From Magnolia sinica (Eukaryota > Streptophyta > Magnoliopsida > Magnoliales > Magnoliaceae): a stretch of 64,000 nt of DNA. Numbering within the stretch: position 1 is the first letter of the stretch; each line of letters opens with the position of its first letter. The translations under genes were made by a program, and so were the position numbers. Below are positions 33,221 to 45,613 of this stretch, one piece after another. The stretch spans positions 101,535,759 to 101,599,758 of the forward strand of contig NC_080578.1 of assembly GCF_029962835.1 (NCBI RefSeq). The letters are read 5' to 3'. The notes beneath the pieces were generated by a model, which made no database searches, was not told the DNA's origin, and saw nothing but the letters and a program-made list of their open reading frames with translations.

Positions 33221-34256
33221 AACCTAACATGGTACCCGTGACAAAGTTCAATTTGTTTGTGACTGAACATAAAATCCAGCTGGAGGAAAACTTTGGTCCA
33301 TTGGTCATCCATGGTGGGCCTTAGGAGAGATATCAGGCAATATTTGACCTCAAAATGTCTACTCTTTTTTCAGTTTTTACACGTTCGCACATGGTTTAAT
33401 GATATATACAGCTGATATGATGGGCTGCACAATGGATGTGCTGAAAGATCCTAGCCATTGACTCTTTAGACTTTCTTCGGTTGAATATGAACCACTGCTG
33501 TATTTTCTTTCTTAACTGTATGTTTTGGCTACATTGTCAGGCTCACCTTGGTGAGATTTATGGTGCATGTGACGTCCAGTGGGGCTCATCAATTAGATGC
33601 GAAACCTAGAAACCCCCTTTTCATGGTTGTAGAAAGTGTTTTTTTATTTTTATTTTTTAAATATTTCAAGTAATTGGTTGGTCGTACAGTAGTAGATAGT
33701 ATTCAATGAAAGAAACAGAAAAAACAGTAGTTGTAACAATCACTATTCGTTTTGCAACCATTGCTGCATTAGATCCAAAGGTTCCTTTGACCTAGCTACA
33801 AGGATAGGACTAAACTCTATGATATGGAAAGACAGAAGGTGGAACCTAAAAGGATAATAGAAATGGCTAGTTTTAAAATTGAGTCCTTCTTTGAGAGATC
33901 ATGGGATACTTTTTTCTTCTTATTGGTGATATTCTGTGCAATTAACTAACCTACTACTGAATCAGTTAAAGTAAAAGGTGTTACCAGGTCGTTTGTTCCA
34001 AAATGGATTAGATCCAATTAAAAAAGAAATGAGGATCTCTGAACCATGGGCTCCACTTGTAAAAACTACATGCTATAAACATGAGTGTGTTCAGATATTC
34101 TTGGCTGCTTTTTTTTTTTTTTTTTGGTTTTTTGAAAGGTATTTTGTGATGTCTCTGAATGGAATAATCTGGTAACACCAAAAGTCAGTTCCCATTGCAG
34201 ATAACCATCTATTATCACTGTACGTGGTCTGGGGATCTCAAGCCTTTGTCACAATC

Positions 34257-37200
34257 ATGTTCAGCCTTCGAATCCACTCGATTGAAAAGAGGCCCCTCAC
34301 TGCCGAAGGTAGCGCAAGCAACCACCACCAAGAACATTCCTTCAACTCTAAATTCCATGAGACCAGAGGCATTATCCACCTCTACCGCAACGTCTCCCAC
34401 CATCCTCAACAATCCCTTCCAGTATGTGTGTATCCATTAGTATATTAACAAGAATAAAGATATAATAATAACGAAAAGCTCGTTTCTTACTTCCATCAAA
34501 ACCTTACCTTCTCCATTCAGGCCGGACGGAGCACTCTTCTCTTTGTTATTGCCATCCCAAACCGAATGTCCACTGAAGATTTCCTACACTTCTGTGGTTC
34601 TTATGTTGATCGCATCTTGGAAATTCATGTTATCAGGTAAATCCAACTACCATTTTCCTCTCCTCTTGTTTTATTTTCTTTGCATGCGTAGTATGTAAAA
34701 TCCCATTATAATGGTTTTTGGGATGAATTGCAGAAACGATGGGATGGATGACCGCTACAGTATGTTGATTCAGCTGGATGACCAAAAGAGTGCAGACAAC
34801 TTCTATTGCAGTCTCAGTGGAAGGCGTTTTTCATCCACAGAGGTTGGTTTCTTCATTCAGACCTTTCCTTAAAATTCCTCTACTCGTCATTTGAATGCCC
34901 ACTTTCTTTTCTCTATTGTGGTTGAATTGCAGGCAGAGGTTTGCCATATTCTGTTTACTGCCAGTGTGGAATACACAGAATCAGCTGAGATCGCAAGCAC
35001 TCCTCCGACTGGATCTACGGAATTACCAACATGTCCTGTTTGCATTGGTTAGTTCTGTTCCCTTATCTTTATTATTATTTTTTTCATGCTGATTTCTTGG
35101 GTTACATCCATTTCTTCTAGTTCCTATGAAAATTTTATTTTACCAAGCCTTGAATGAATAAATCCTGGCTGTCATGATCTCGAGAGGAATTACACTTGAC
35201 CTGAGACTTTGCAGGGTATGTTTATGTTTTCATTTTTGACGAGTGGGGCCTTTGGTTCAGTAATCTGGACCTTGGTCTGCTGAGCCCCACTATGGATGGA
35301 GTATGCCCCACAAATCTCCCAGAAAGGTCAATCATAACTTTTCAACTTGTGGGCCTATAAATAGATGGTTGAAAAGAGAGATAAAACAACTATCCTCATT
35401 CATTTGAAAAAAAGGCCTAAGATTGGCGGTGAGGATCTTTCAAATTGTTAGAGTTTCGGGGTATGGTCCATCCATGATGGGGCTCAAGAGAGCAATGGTC
35501 TGGATAACTGAACCATGGGCCTCACCTTTCGGGTATGAGAACTGATTATGCTGTATAAAGCCTTGGGTTGGAGATCCTATAATTCCTCTGTTCTAGATTG
35601 CCAATTTGTAGGTAACAATTGCAAACTAATCATCAGAGTTTATAGTCCATGCATGTATTTGTCAAATAGTAGAGAACAATTTGGCCTGTATTATCCACTG
35701 TTTAGCAGCCACTTTAAACTGTTTAGTAGGTTGCTGCTTCTCTGATTTAGTGCCTGCTCTCTTGCAGCCTTTTGTTGCTAATTGGTCTCCTGTGGCCTTT
35801 TGTGTGATGAACTCCAATTAAGCAGTCTCGTTCATAATTATAACATGCTGCTATCATCATTCTCATTGTCATTATAATGATAATAGTAACAACCTTGTCC
35901 CAGCCATTTGAGGTTGGCTTTACCAATCGTGTTTCGCAAATCATACCTAGAGCTGCAACTTGGGTTCTCTTCAACCCAAATCATGATTGACCCAACCCAA
36001 GTTCGCATCAGGTCGGGTTGGGTTGTCAAGGTCCTCATGTCGTGTTCAGGTTGGAAAACTTCAACCTGATTTGAAATTGGGTTGGGTTTGGGTTGCACAC
36101 CTTGGGTTGATATTCTTGTAGGGTTGTAGGTTGGGTCCTCTTGAGGCCAGGTCAGGCTTGGGTTGAACTCAACCCAACCCCATCCGCTTGAGTTGCACCC
36201 TAATCATACCTAAGGCCCTATCCTAAACAAACCTTCATATCCCTTCTCACCACCTTGATCCAAGTCCTTTTAGGTCTACCTCTCATCCTTGTTTCAGGCC
36301 CTTCAACTGTAGTCAATGTTCCCCTACATTCGAGAGCCATCTCTGGTCATGCTACTATCAACATCTTTGAAAGTCACTCTTACATTTTATTTTGCCTTCA
36401 AAATTAATGTAATACAACAGGTTCCAACAGGTTGGGGTGAAATTATTCAACTGTGAATGTGATCCATGGTTTAAGTTCTCTAGCTAAGACTGGAATATAT
36501 TAAAGATGGCTATTTTTTCCTTCTTTATGAAACAAGAGGGAAACCTACCTGTCTTATTGATTATTTTGTTATATCAAAAATTTGAAGGATCACATTTGTT
36601 GAAGCTTCACAGTCTAAACATCTAAAAAATACTCTCTACATGTGCAATCCGATGACAGTACTTCCAACTATTTCTGATAGAAGTCAATGCATGTCAATTG
36701 CACTTTCTGCGGGTCATCTCACTTAAATGATGTGGCTGAAAATCTGCTCAAGGAAATGGCTATTGCAATAAAATAGCCTTCAGTAATGCTGCATTCAATT
36801 CAACAACAAGGCAGTCTGACATTAATGTTGTATATTGGAGAAATGGTATGACCTGTCGAATTGAAGATTTAACTACGCACATCCATGATCCAACAATCTG
36901 TTGAATAATCTAAGGAGAAGTTCCAGCGCATGTTGCAGATGCTTTTTATGCTTAGATTACCAACTTGAGGTGAAGTGTTAAAGCATTTTCTCATATAGAT
37001 GTGTATCTTGCATTGTTTTGTTCTTTAATGGGGATTGTATTGGCCTCGACTTCCACTGTTTTTGTTCATATATACATAGTGGGAAATATGATTGTTATTG
37101 GTTTGTCCAGAAAATTGGGTTCTTTTAATTCTTAAACCTAGGTGTGTGCCAGATCGGCCTCCAATCTATTAATCTCTGTCCTTTCCGAAGTCTCAAGTCT

Positions 37201-40200
37201 CAAAGCAGCAAATATCTGTTTTTCGTTATCCTTTAGTGTTCTTTTGCCTCCAATCTATTAATCTCTGTCCTTTCTGAAGTATGCTGCTCCCCCTAGGATC
37301 GTGGCTTTTGGTTGGCTTGCAAGTAGTAAGAAGATTCTTACAGTTGATAATCTCAGGCGAAGAGGGATGGTCATCCCGAACATCTGTCTATGCTGCATGT
37401 GGGCAGCAGAATCGGTTGACCACCTTCTTCTTATCTGTCCGTTCATCCAATCTGTTTGGGCTGGAATTTTTCGCTCTTTCAACGTTTTTTGGTGCCTGCC
37501 GGAGAAGATTGATGCTTTGCTCCCAGCGTGGCACGGTGTGCATTTAGGCAAGTCCAAAACTAAGCTTTGGAGGATGGCGCTCTTAGCGGTCTGGTGGTTT
37601 GTTTGGGAAGAGCGAAACAATCATTGTTTTTGGGACAGGGCTAACTCCGCTGACTTCTTTTTGTCTAAGGTCAAAAGTGCCGTTATTGATTGGGCTGCTA
37701 ATGTCGCTTCTCTTACGGACAGCGGTTTTCTTTTTCTAGGCTTTTAGTTTCCGATCTGCTATCTCAGCGGATCATTTTGTTCCTGTTTTTCTGTTTTCTT
37801 TTAATAAATTCCTTATCTTTCAAAATAAAAAAATAAAAAATGCTATCCTTTAGTATTCCATGACATACATCATGCCAAAACCCTTTTTTAGTGGTAATTA
37901 TTACATTAAAACGAACAAAAACAAACTATATACACATACATACAACGAGAAGAATCCTCACAGGGTCTACACAAAAACAGGCCTCTAATAAAACATGATG
38001 GTATGCTATATCCCTTATTGGTTATGATGGTATACTACCTGCTATAGGCAGCACATTGAGGGTCTCTACCACACCACGTCTTCCTAGGATTTTATCCATA
38101 TCTAATCACCAATAGCGAATGGCACTCCTTTAATGAATTCCTGCCACTCATCCATCACTGCTTTCCAGACCCCCGTGTGCTGTATGAAGAAGATTTTACA
38201 ACCCAACCCCCCCACCCCCCCATTTGCTAATGGCAACTTTTTTCCACAGGGAATCTTCTTTGCAGCCAAATCTCCACAAGTTTCCTGATCAGCACAGGAT
38301 TCATTTAATTCATAATGCGAATCCCCAAGCCTTTTCCCTCCTGAGTTGTGCAGACCTCTTTACAATGCACTAGATAAAATTTCTTTTTTTTTTTTTTTTT
38401 CCCCTCAATTCACTCTCCATGGAACTTCCCTTTGAAGCTTCTCAGTCCGTTGCCTAACACTTGAAGGAATTTTAAACAGGGACACATAATTCACTGATAA
38501 GTTAGACAAGACTGCCTTTATTAGAAAATGCATCCCCCTATCAATAGATGCTTATGCTTCCATGATGACAAGCTTCCTTTCAATTCTTTCTAACACTGAA
38601 TCTACAACCTTTCTGCTGGTTTACCAATGCATAAAGGTAAACCGAGGCAAGTTCAATGCCGTCGTATGTTATGGAGTTGATGTGTCCAGCTCCTTTTTAT
38701 TGGAGGTTATTCTTGTTAGCCAAGCCCCAATTAGTTGGGATGAGGCTTAGATGATGATGTTATCGTTAGCAAATCATGGCTGACATTGCCAGAATTGCTC
38801 CCACAATCTCGAAAAACGCATGTCAATTTTTCTGAGATACCACAAAAGGTATGGAGCTCCAGGATAGGTGGAAGCTGAGGTAATAAGGAATGCTTATAAA
38901 TAGAGGTTACCTGATACAGGACAACTAACCACTTCCTCTAAAAGCTTGAACTAATAGAGCGTGGTGAATTAATCCCTCTATCCAATAGCCTAGGCCCTAC
39001 CTCCCATGGGTTAGGTCCTCGGCCGAACCCCCCTCGTGGGCCCCACATGACATGAGTTCTGCCCCACACGAGCCACTCACCTCTGCCCACCTCGAGTGTG
39101 CCCCCGCATCCCATAGAGCACCCCACTTGATCCTAGTGTAACAATGCCCCTGCATTAATCACCCCTGGTGAGGAGTCTCGAACATGAGACTTCTCACTCT
39201 GATACCACTTTGATGCAGGACAACTAACCACTTGCTCTAATAGCTTGAACTAATAGAGTGTGGCGAATCATTCTCCTTATCTCATAGCCTAGGCTTCACT
39301 ACCCATGGGTTAAGTCCTCGGTCGAACCCCCCTCGTGGGCCCCACATCACATGGGTTCCATCTCACACGAGCCACCCGCCTCACACGAGCTACCCGCCTC
39401 ACATGGGCCCACCTTACATGGGCCACCCACCTCACACGGGCCACCCACCCCAAGTGTGCCCCTGCATCCCACATGCCACCCTACTCGAGCCCGATGTTAA
39501 AATGCCCCGGCATTATTACCCTCAACCATTTAAGAGATGATGACATCAAGATGTTGATGTTAAGAGAAATTCTTTCTCCAAACAACGAGAGTTTGAGATG
39601 CTTAATTTTGGTCCCTTGAGATGCTGGCAGTGTAGATTTTACAATTCTAGTGAGTGATTTTGTAAGTTGCTAATCCTCAGGAAGCTAGAGGAGTCCTTTT
39701 AAGGCATGTTTGGATATGTGGAATCCAAAGCAAAAGAAAGGGAAGAAATAATAATTATGCAATGATGATTTCCATGAGAACTACTGAAACGATTCCAATT
39801 TTGAGGTCTTGTTTGGGTTGCAAGTGGAGATCTCATATTCTTCTTACAATATTCACCTATTTCTTGTGCTCAAGAATTCGAAATTTGGAAACTGTAATGA
39901 TTGTTTGGTGGAATCCACTATTTTCTTTGCTATCCAAACAACACAAATTGTCTCATCAGAGGAAAACACTTTCCCTTTTTGCTGTTTGGCATGGAATTCA
40001 TGGTTTCCAAACATGGCCTTAAGGGCAAGAAAGAGCATATATATATCCTGTAATTTATGTTGTATTAAACCTTGTAAGCACCTAGTCTGCTGAAATAAGT
40101 AATCAATCTGATGTCAAACTTACAATTAATCTCAGTGCACAGTGATATTAAGGTCACAATCTTCCATCTCTTAATGTAGCTGACCCCAATTAATTGGTAT

Positions 40201-43200
40201 CAGGTTTAGATGATGATGATGGACCTTCCATTCCCCTTGATAGCTTGTTCTTTGTTTTCAGCTTTCTGTTGAATAATGATATATTGGAGGGAAATTTGAG
40301 GATGCGCCTGATGTGCCTATCAGTCCCTATTTGTGATTTATCAAAGGTGCATCTGAGACTGTCTCTTCAAAGCCCCTGGCCTGTGATCATTCAAGTAGTG
40401 TTTGAGGCTTCGAGCTGAGATAGCAGCATGAACAGTGGAATCATCAAGTTCTATATGATCTCATTTTCATAAAAAGTGAATTCCATCGCTGATAAGCTGG
40501 CCATCATTACCATTCGCTTGAGTTTGTTGCTTTCTTGTCTCTCTGTTTCTTTTAGTTGTTTTATGATAGTTTTGCCTGAAACTTTGGTTCCTTCCGTTGT
40601 TCTCTCTCATGGTTCAGAAAAAGCCTAGGGTTCCTTTCCTTTCTCTTTGTATTCCCACTCTAACAGTCTCATCATCATCATCTAAGCCTTTTTCCACTCT
40701 AATAATCTAATGACTGGTTTGTTTTTGAAATTTGTTTGTTTGCTGATTTATTTGAAAATGTAATTGAGTCTCATTTGATTCTCATTCCAACTCCAGTTGA
40801 CGGTCATTGTACCCTAGTTTTTTTAAAATTCTTTTTATTATAGAGAAGCTTAATTTGTAAAGCTGTGACTTGTGATTTACATGTTTGTTGGTAATGAGTA
40901 TTTACATGTTTGTTGGTAATGAGTACATAAAATTGTGCGTAGGACAATAGGTGTGTACTCATGTTTAATATAATTCTTTGAAACTTCAATATAGAAACTA
41001 GTATCAACCAATTATCTAGAACTGATTTTAGAATCTTTTTTTAACAAAATATCAAATGCCTATATTGGTAGAGAATTAAAAGAGATCTTCTTTCGATATT
41101 CAGTCTCATGACAAAGTCATTCCTTACAATTTTGATTCTACGTTGACCCTATGCTGGCTACTCATATTTGGGAAACAAGTTCAAATTAATCTTCCTTCTT
41201 GTTTAATTGATTAGAGAGACTGGACCAGGACACAAGTGGGATTCTGACAACACTTTGCGACCATTCTTTTCACTGTTCATGCATTTCGAAATGGACAGAT
41301 TCATCTTGCCCGGTATGTCCTTCCATGTTTCTGGTGAAGCGTGTTTATTTTAACTTTTTATGATGCACCTAGTTTCAATTTTAAATGTTATTTTCATAGT
41401 GATATTATTTGCCTCAATATGTGATTGTGGTCCGAAAGACTAAAAAACAATTGAGAAACACAACAAAAACAGTAGAATTAAGTGATATAGGATAGAGAGA
41501 GAAACAATTATGATAATAGAGCAACCCAAATGTATTGAAGAAATAAGGTTCTGTTTGTTAACTGTCAAAGTTGCATTTCGATAGGCTAATTTGGACAGCA
41601 CTGTCCTCAAGAGGCCTACGTAGACACATATGTCAGGGACTCTAGGCAAGGCGTTTACCTTAGGTGTATGCCTAGTGCCCACCACATGGGTGCACCTAGG
41701 CGTGCTTGAAGTACCTGCAACTTTTTACATGAGGTGCCATTATGGTTACTTCATATGCATTTTTTCTCTCTTTCTTTCTTTTTTTCCTTTTCCTTTTTTT
41801 TTTTTAAAAAATTTTTTTTTTTTGACAAACAGAATTTAGCCCAATTTCAACAACTTTTTTTTTTTCCATTTATTTTGAGATTAAAAGCTTGAGATATTAT
41901 TTCCCCAAATTTCAACAAATTTTCTAATTTCGTCTGCTTCTTCATTTCCATCTTTGAATATCGCGTCAAGGTCATCACATTGGACTTCTTAAACTTGTTG
42001 GTGTTGTAAAGCGATTTAAGGTGAATTGGACATTTGGTGGGAATTCGAAAATTTAGGTTAGATGATTTGGGAAATATGAAAAAATTGGATTATAGTGTTT
42101 TGAAAATTTAGGGATTTTGGCAAGTTTGTGGTCTTGGATTGGTGAATTTGGAGGATTTAGTGTCAGGATTTGTGGAAATTGAGAACTAGGTATTAGAATT
42201 GTGGAATTAGGGAAAGTTGGGGATATGGGGCTTTGCGCTAGGAGGAATTGAATGGCATTGACTTTAATTAGTTTCAAAATTGACTTATATCTATGAATAG
42301 TCAAATATTAATATTTATTGTACAATTATTTATTATTTTTTTTTTTTAAAAAACTGCCCCTGGAATCTCGAGGCATGTGCTTAGGTGCACCTAGGCATTT
42401 TGGGCACTACATTGGTATGTGCTCCTGGGGAGCGCCTAGCGCCTTTAATTATACTGCCTATTATCCTAGATGTTGTTTGTCAAACACTTTGGAATAGGGA
42501 TGGATGGAGAGTTCATGGGGTGTATATACACATGGCACATTCACTTGTGTGGACATGCAGGGCACCCATTTTAAAATATTGCATTTTATCATGATATCAA
42601 CTCGAAAATGGTAAAAATGTTGAGGAATTTGGCACATTGACATGTGTGGACATGCAGGGCACCCATTTTAAAATATTGCATTTTATCATGATATCAACTT
42701 GAAAATAGAAAAAATGTTGAGGAATTTGTTATATAAATATTAAATATATACTTTAAATTTTAAATTCTAAATTTATTTGTTAATTTACAATAATTTTTTT
42801 AAGATATTTTGTTTTTGGTGATATTCCTGATAATATCTTGAGAAAAGCCTTAAATTTTGAAAATCTCGTGAGAAATTTCTGGGCCAAGAAATTACAGAGA
42901 ACCAAAATTTTCACTATGCTGGGAATACAGAGCACAACAGGCAATAGGCCAATTACTAAAAGCCCATTACAATTTATGCCCCGTCTTTCCATACTCGAGG
43001 TAATTTATTGCTCTGGGGTATCTTGTTGTTACTGTGAATATCTTGATTTGTCATCTCTTCCAATTGCTGAGTTAGAACTTCTAGTGATGAGTTGTTGGAA
43101 CAGAACTGCATAAAGAATGAAAGTGGAGATGTCCATCTCTGAAGTTCTTTCTGCAGCTCCTATGGCTTGTCAACAAAACTGCATAAAGAGCTACTAGTAA

Positions 43201-45582
43201 TGTTAAACCATGCTTTTTCCAGGTGTGTCGATTTTGTCAACAGCAGCCTGAGAAACCAACATGCTCTGTTTGTGAAACATCAGAAAATCTCTGGATCTGT
43301 GTGATCTGTGGCTTTGTTGGATGTGGAAGGTAGGAATTGATATTTCACTGCTTTCCATCCAGTATTTTAGCAGCTGTCTGCTCTAACCTGAAATAACTTT
43401 TATTCGTTGCATCGCCTGCGTTTTCTTCGATAGTCATACTGACAATTGCTGCAATGTTGGTTTTAGATATAAAGAAGGTCATGCAATCAGGCACTGGAAA
43501 GATACTCAGCACTGCTATTCTCTCGATTTGGAAACACAACGAGTATGGGATTATGTTGGTGACACTTACGTTCACCGATTAAATCAGTCAAAAGCTGATG
43601 GCAAGTTGGTTGAGTTGAACTCCCACTGCACATCTATTGGTGATGATTATGGCACTTGCGAATATAGTGAGGATTCTGGAATTAGTGGAGCTCTGTTTAG
43701 CAGTAAAGCCGATGCTGTAATTATTGAACTTCCTCTTGCAGCATTATTATTATTATTATTTTCTCTAGTTGCAGTTCTATGTTTTGTATGTACTTAAGAA
43801 CTCACTTGGTGTGCATGTGCACAGACACACTTACGTCAGCTGCATGATTTTGCTCATTGTTTATATGTAAACTTGCAACAGATTGTAGATGAGTACAACC
43901 ATTTGCTTGCAAGCCAGCTTGAGAATCAGAGACAGGTGAGCATACTTTCATGGTGCTCCTTCTGTAGATAATGATTTCCATTTGTTTCAACATGCATCTG
44001 TTAAAGTATGTGTACTTATTCCTAGTATTTTTAGAGAAAAAATGTAAGAAGAAAAAAAAATCATTATAATTGTAAGTGCATGGTCAGATTATGTAATTTG
44101 TTTCAACTATTTCTCTATTTTAGTTGCGAGAAGGTTGACCTCCAAACCTTCCAACATGTTGGCCCACCATGAGGATAACCTCTTGCACAAATCAGCGCCA
44201 TCCACACATCAGGTGGGCCACACCATAGAAAACAACATCTACCATTGATAAATAACAAATTACAAGTGTGGTTTACCTGATAAGTGGATGTGGATTATTT
44301 TTGAACAAGTGATCTCACGGTGGGACCACCTTATTGGACAGGTTGAATGTCACACGTGCATAACCTTGGAAATTAATAGCTGGGGTGGATGGTCATTTGT
44401 CATCGAACCAGTTGGACTTGAGACCTCTTTAGTCATATGATAATCTAAACGTTAAATAACTGGAGAGGTAATCTAATTTGTTTTTTTCTTTTCAATTCAG
44501 TATTATGAGTCCCTTCTTGTTGAGGCAAAAGGAAAAAGGGAGAAGTCCATTGCCGAAGCTGTGGAGAAGGCTTTGGATTCAAAGCTGCATAATATTCAAC
44601 ATAAACTTGAAAAGTGTATTGAGGAAAAAACTTTTGTTTCCAATGTAAGTTTTTCTGTTGAGAACTGATCACATACAACCTCTCTCCCTCCCTCCCTCCC
44701 TCCCTCCCTCCCTCCCTCCTGTGTGTGTGTTTTGGTTCAGGGCCTGCTTGTAATGTCTGCTAAATGTGCTTGGGAGTGTTCTCTATGTGGTTTTTTGGCT
44801 CAGAGCCTTGCTTGGAATGTCTGCTAAATGTGCTTGGGATTGTTTTTCCCAGGGCCCATACAATAATGGGAGGATAGCAGGTTTGACCAATTTCTTTCCA
44901 TTGTTGTGTTGGAGCCTGTTAGCACCGCTACATGCAGCATTCTGCAGGATGTGCGATAAACAGCTTCACATATGGAAAGCTCACATGGTCCTTTGCACAT
45001 TCAGGCACTTCGTATAGCTAGATTGCTGGCCAAAGAGAGGCTTCTTCTCATAGACTCTTTTTTTTTTTTTAAAATAAAAAATAAAAAAAATTTATTTATT
45101 ATTATTATTTTTTTTTTTTTTAATTTTTACATCCTGCTTTTAGATCAATGAGAATCTTATGAAGAATCAGGATCTCTGGCGGAAAAAGATAAAGGAAATT
45201 GAAGAGAGGTATGCTGTCTTTCCAAGTTATTCTATGCTATGTAAACAACTATAGTTTGTTTATATTTCTCTTTTGTATGTTATAAAAGAAATATAACTTT
45301 GAGGCAAGTATTGAAGATCAAATTCAGTCTCAATCTAACAAACAGGTATCCCTGTGTGGACTTGAGTGGTGAAAGAATGGAACTTGGGAAATCAAAATTG
45401 TAATTTTTTCACTTTGGATGTGGTTTTGTAGGCTACACTTCAATTCTGCTGTTTAATTGCCATAAATGCACGTGGACCTAGGTTCACGAGAAGTACCATG
45501 TGTAACACAAATCTTACAACAACAAGTGCTTGTGACATGCCAGGGTTTATCTCCTAGCTAGCCCGGGCGGGCCCCCCCCCCC

Positions 45583-45613
<31 letters not shown>

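Larger units (their letters stand above)
29385..34200 (+). other. Stretch before BRIZ: possible 5'-UTR intron with TE remnants
   Basis: Between 29385 and 34200 I find no coding exon. It contains a copia gag remnant broken by a hAT-like element, a minus-strand SINE, an AACGG-palindrome element around 33085-33220 and an LTR-like AG-rich segment near 32390-32600 (TATAAGTAG near 32410). 31690-32380 and 33250-34180 hold nothing I recognise. Confidence 0.45.
35048..41214 (+). other. BRIZ intron 4 (6.2 kb), splitting the RING domain
   Basis: The donor ATTG|GTTAGT and acceptor TTGATTAG| divide the Glu codon after the first RING CPVC pair, so the RING is encoded by exons 4, 5 and 6. The intron has collected an RTE LINE tail with a nested hAT-like element, a 5'-truncated L1, and a TRIM element. 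RTE-like ends AGCCAAGCCCCAATTAGTTG (38718) and GTAGCTGACCCCAATTAATT (40175), each followed by GATGATGATG, mark two further LINE 3' ends. The stretches 36400-37150 and 40230-41200 show nothing recognisable. Confidence 0.8.
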
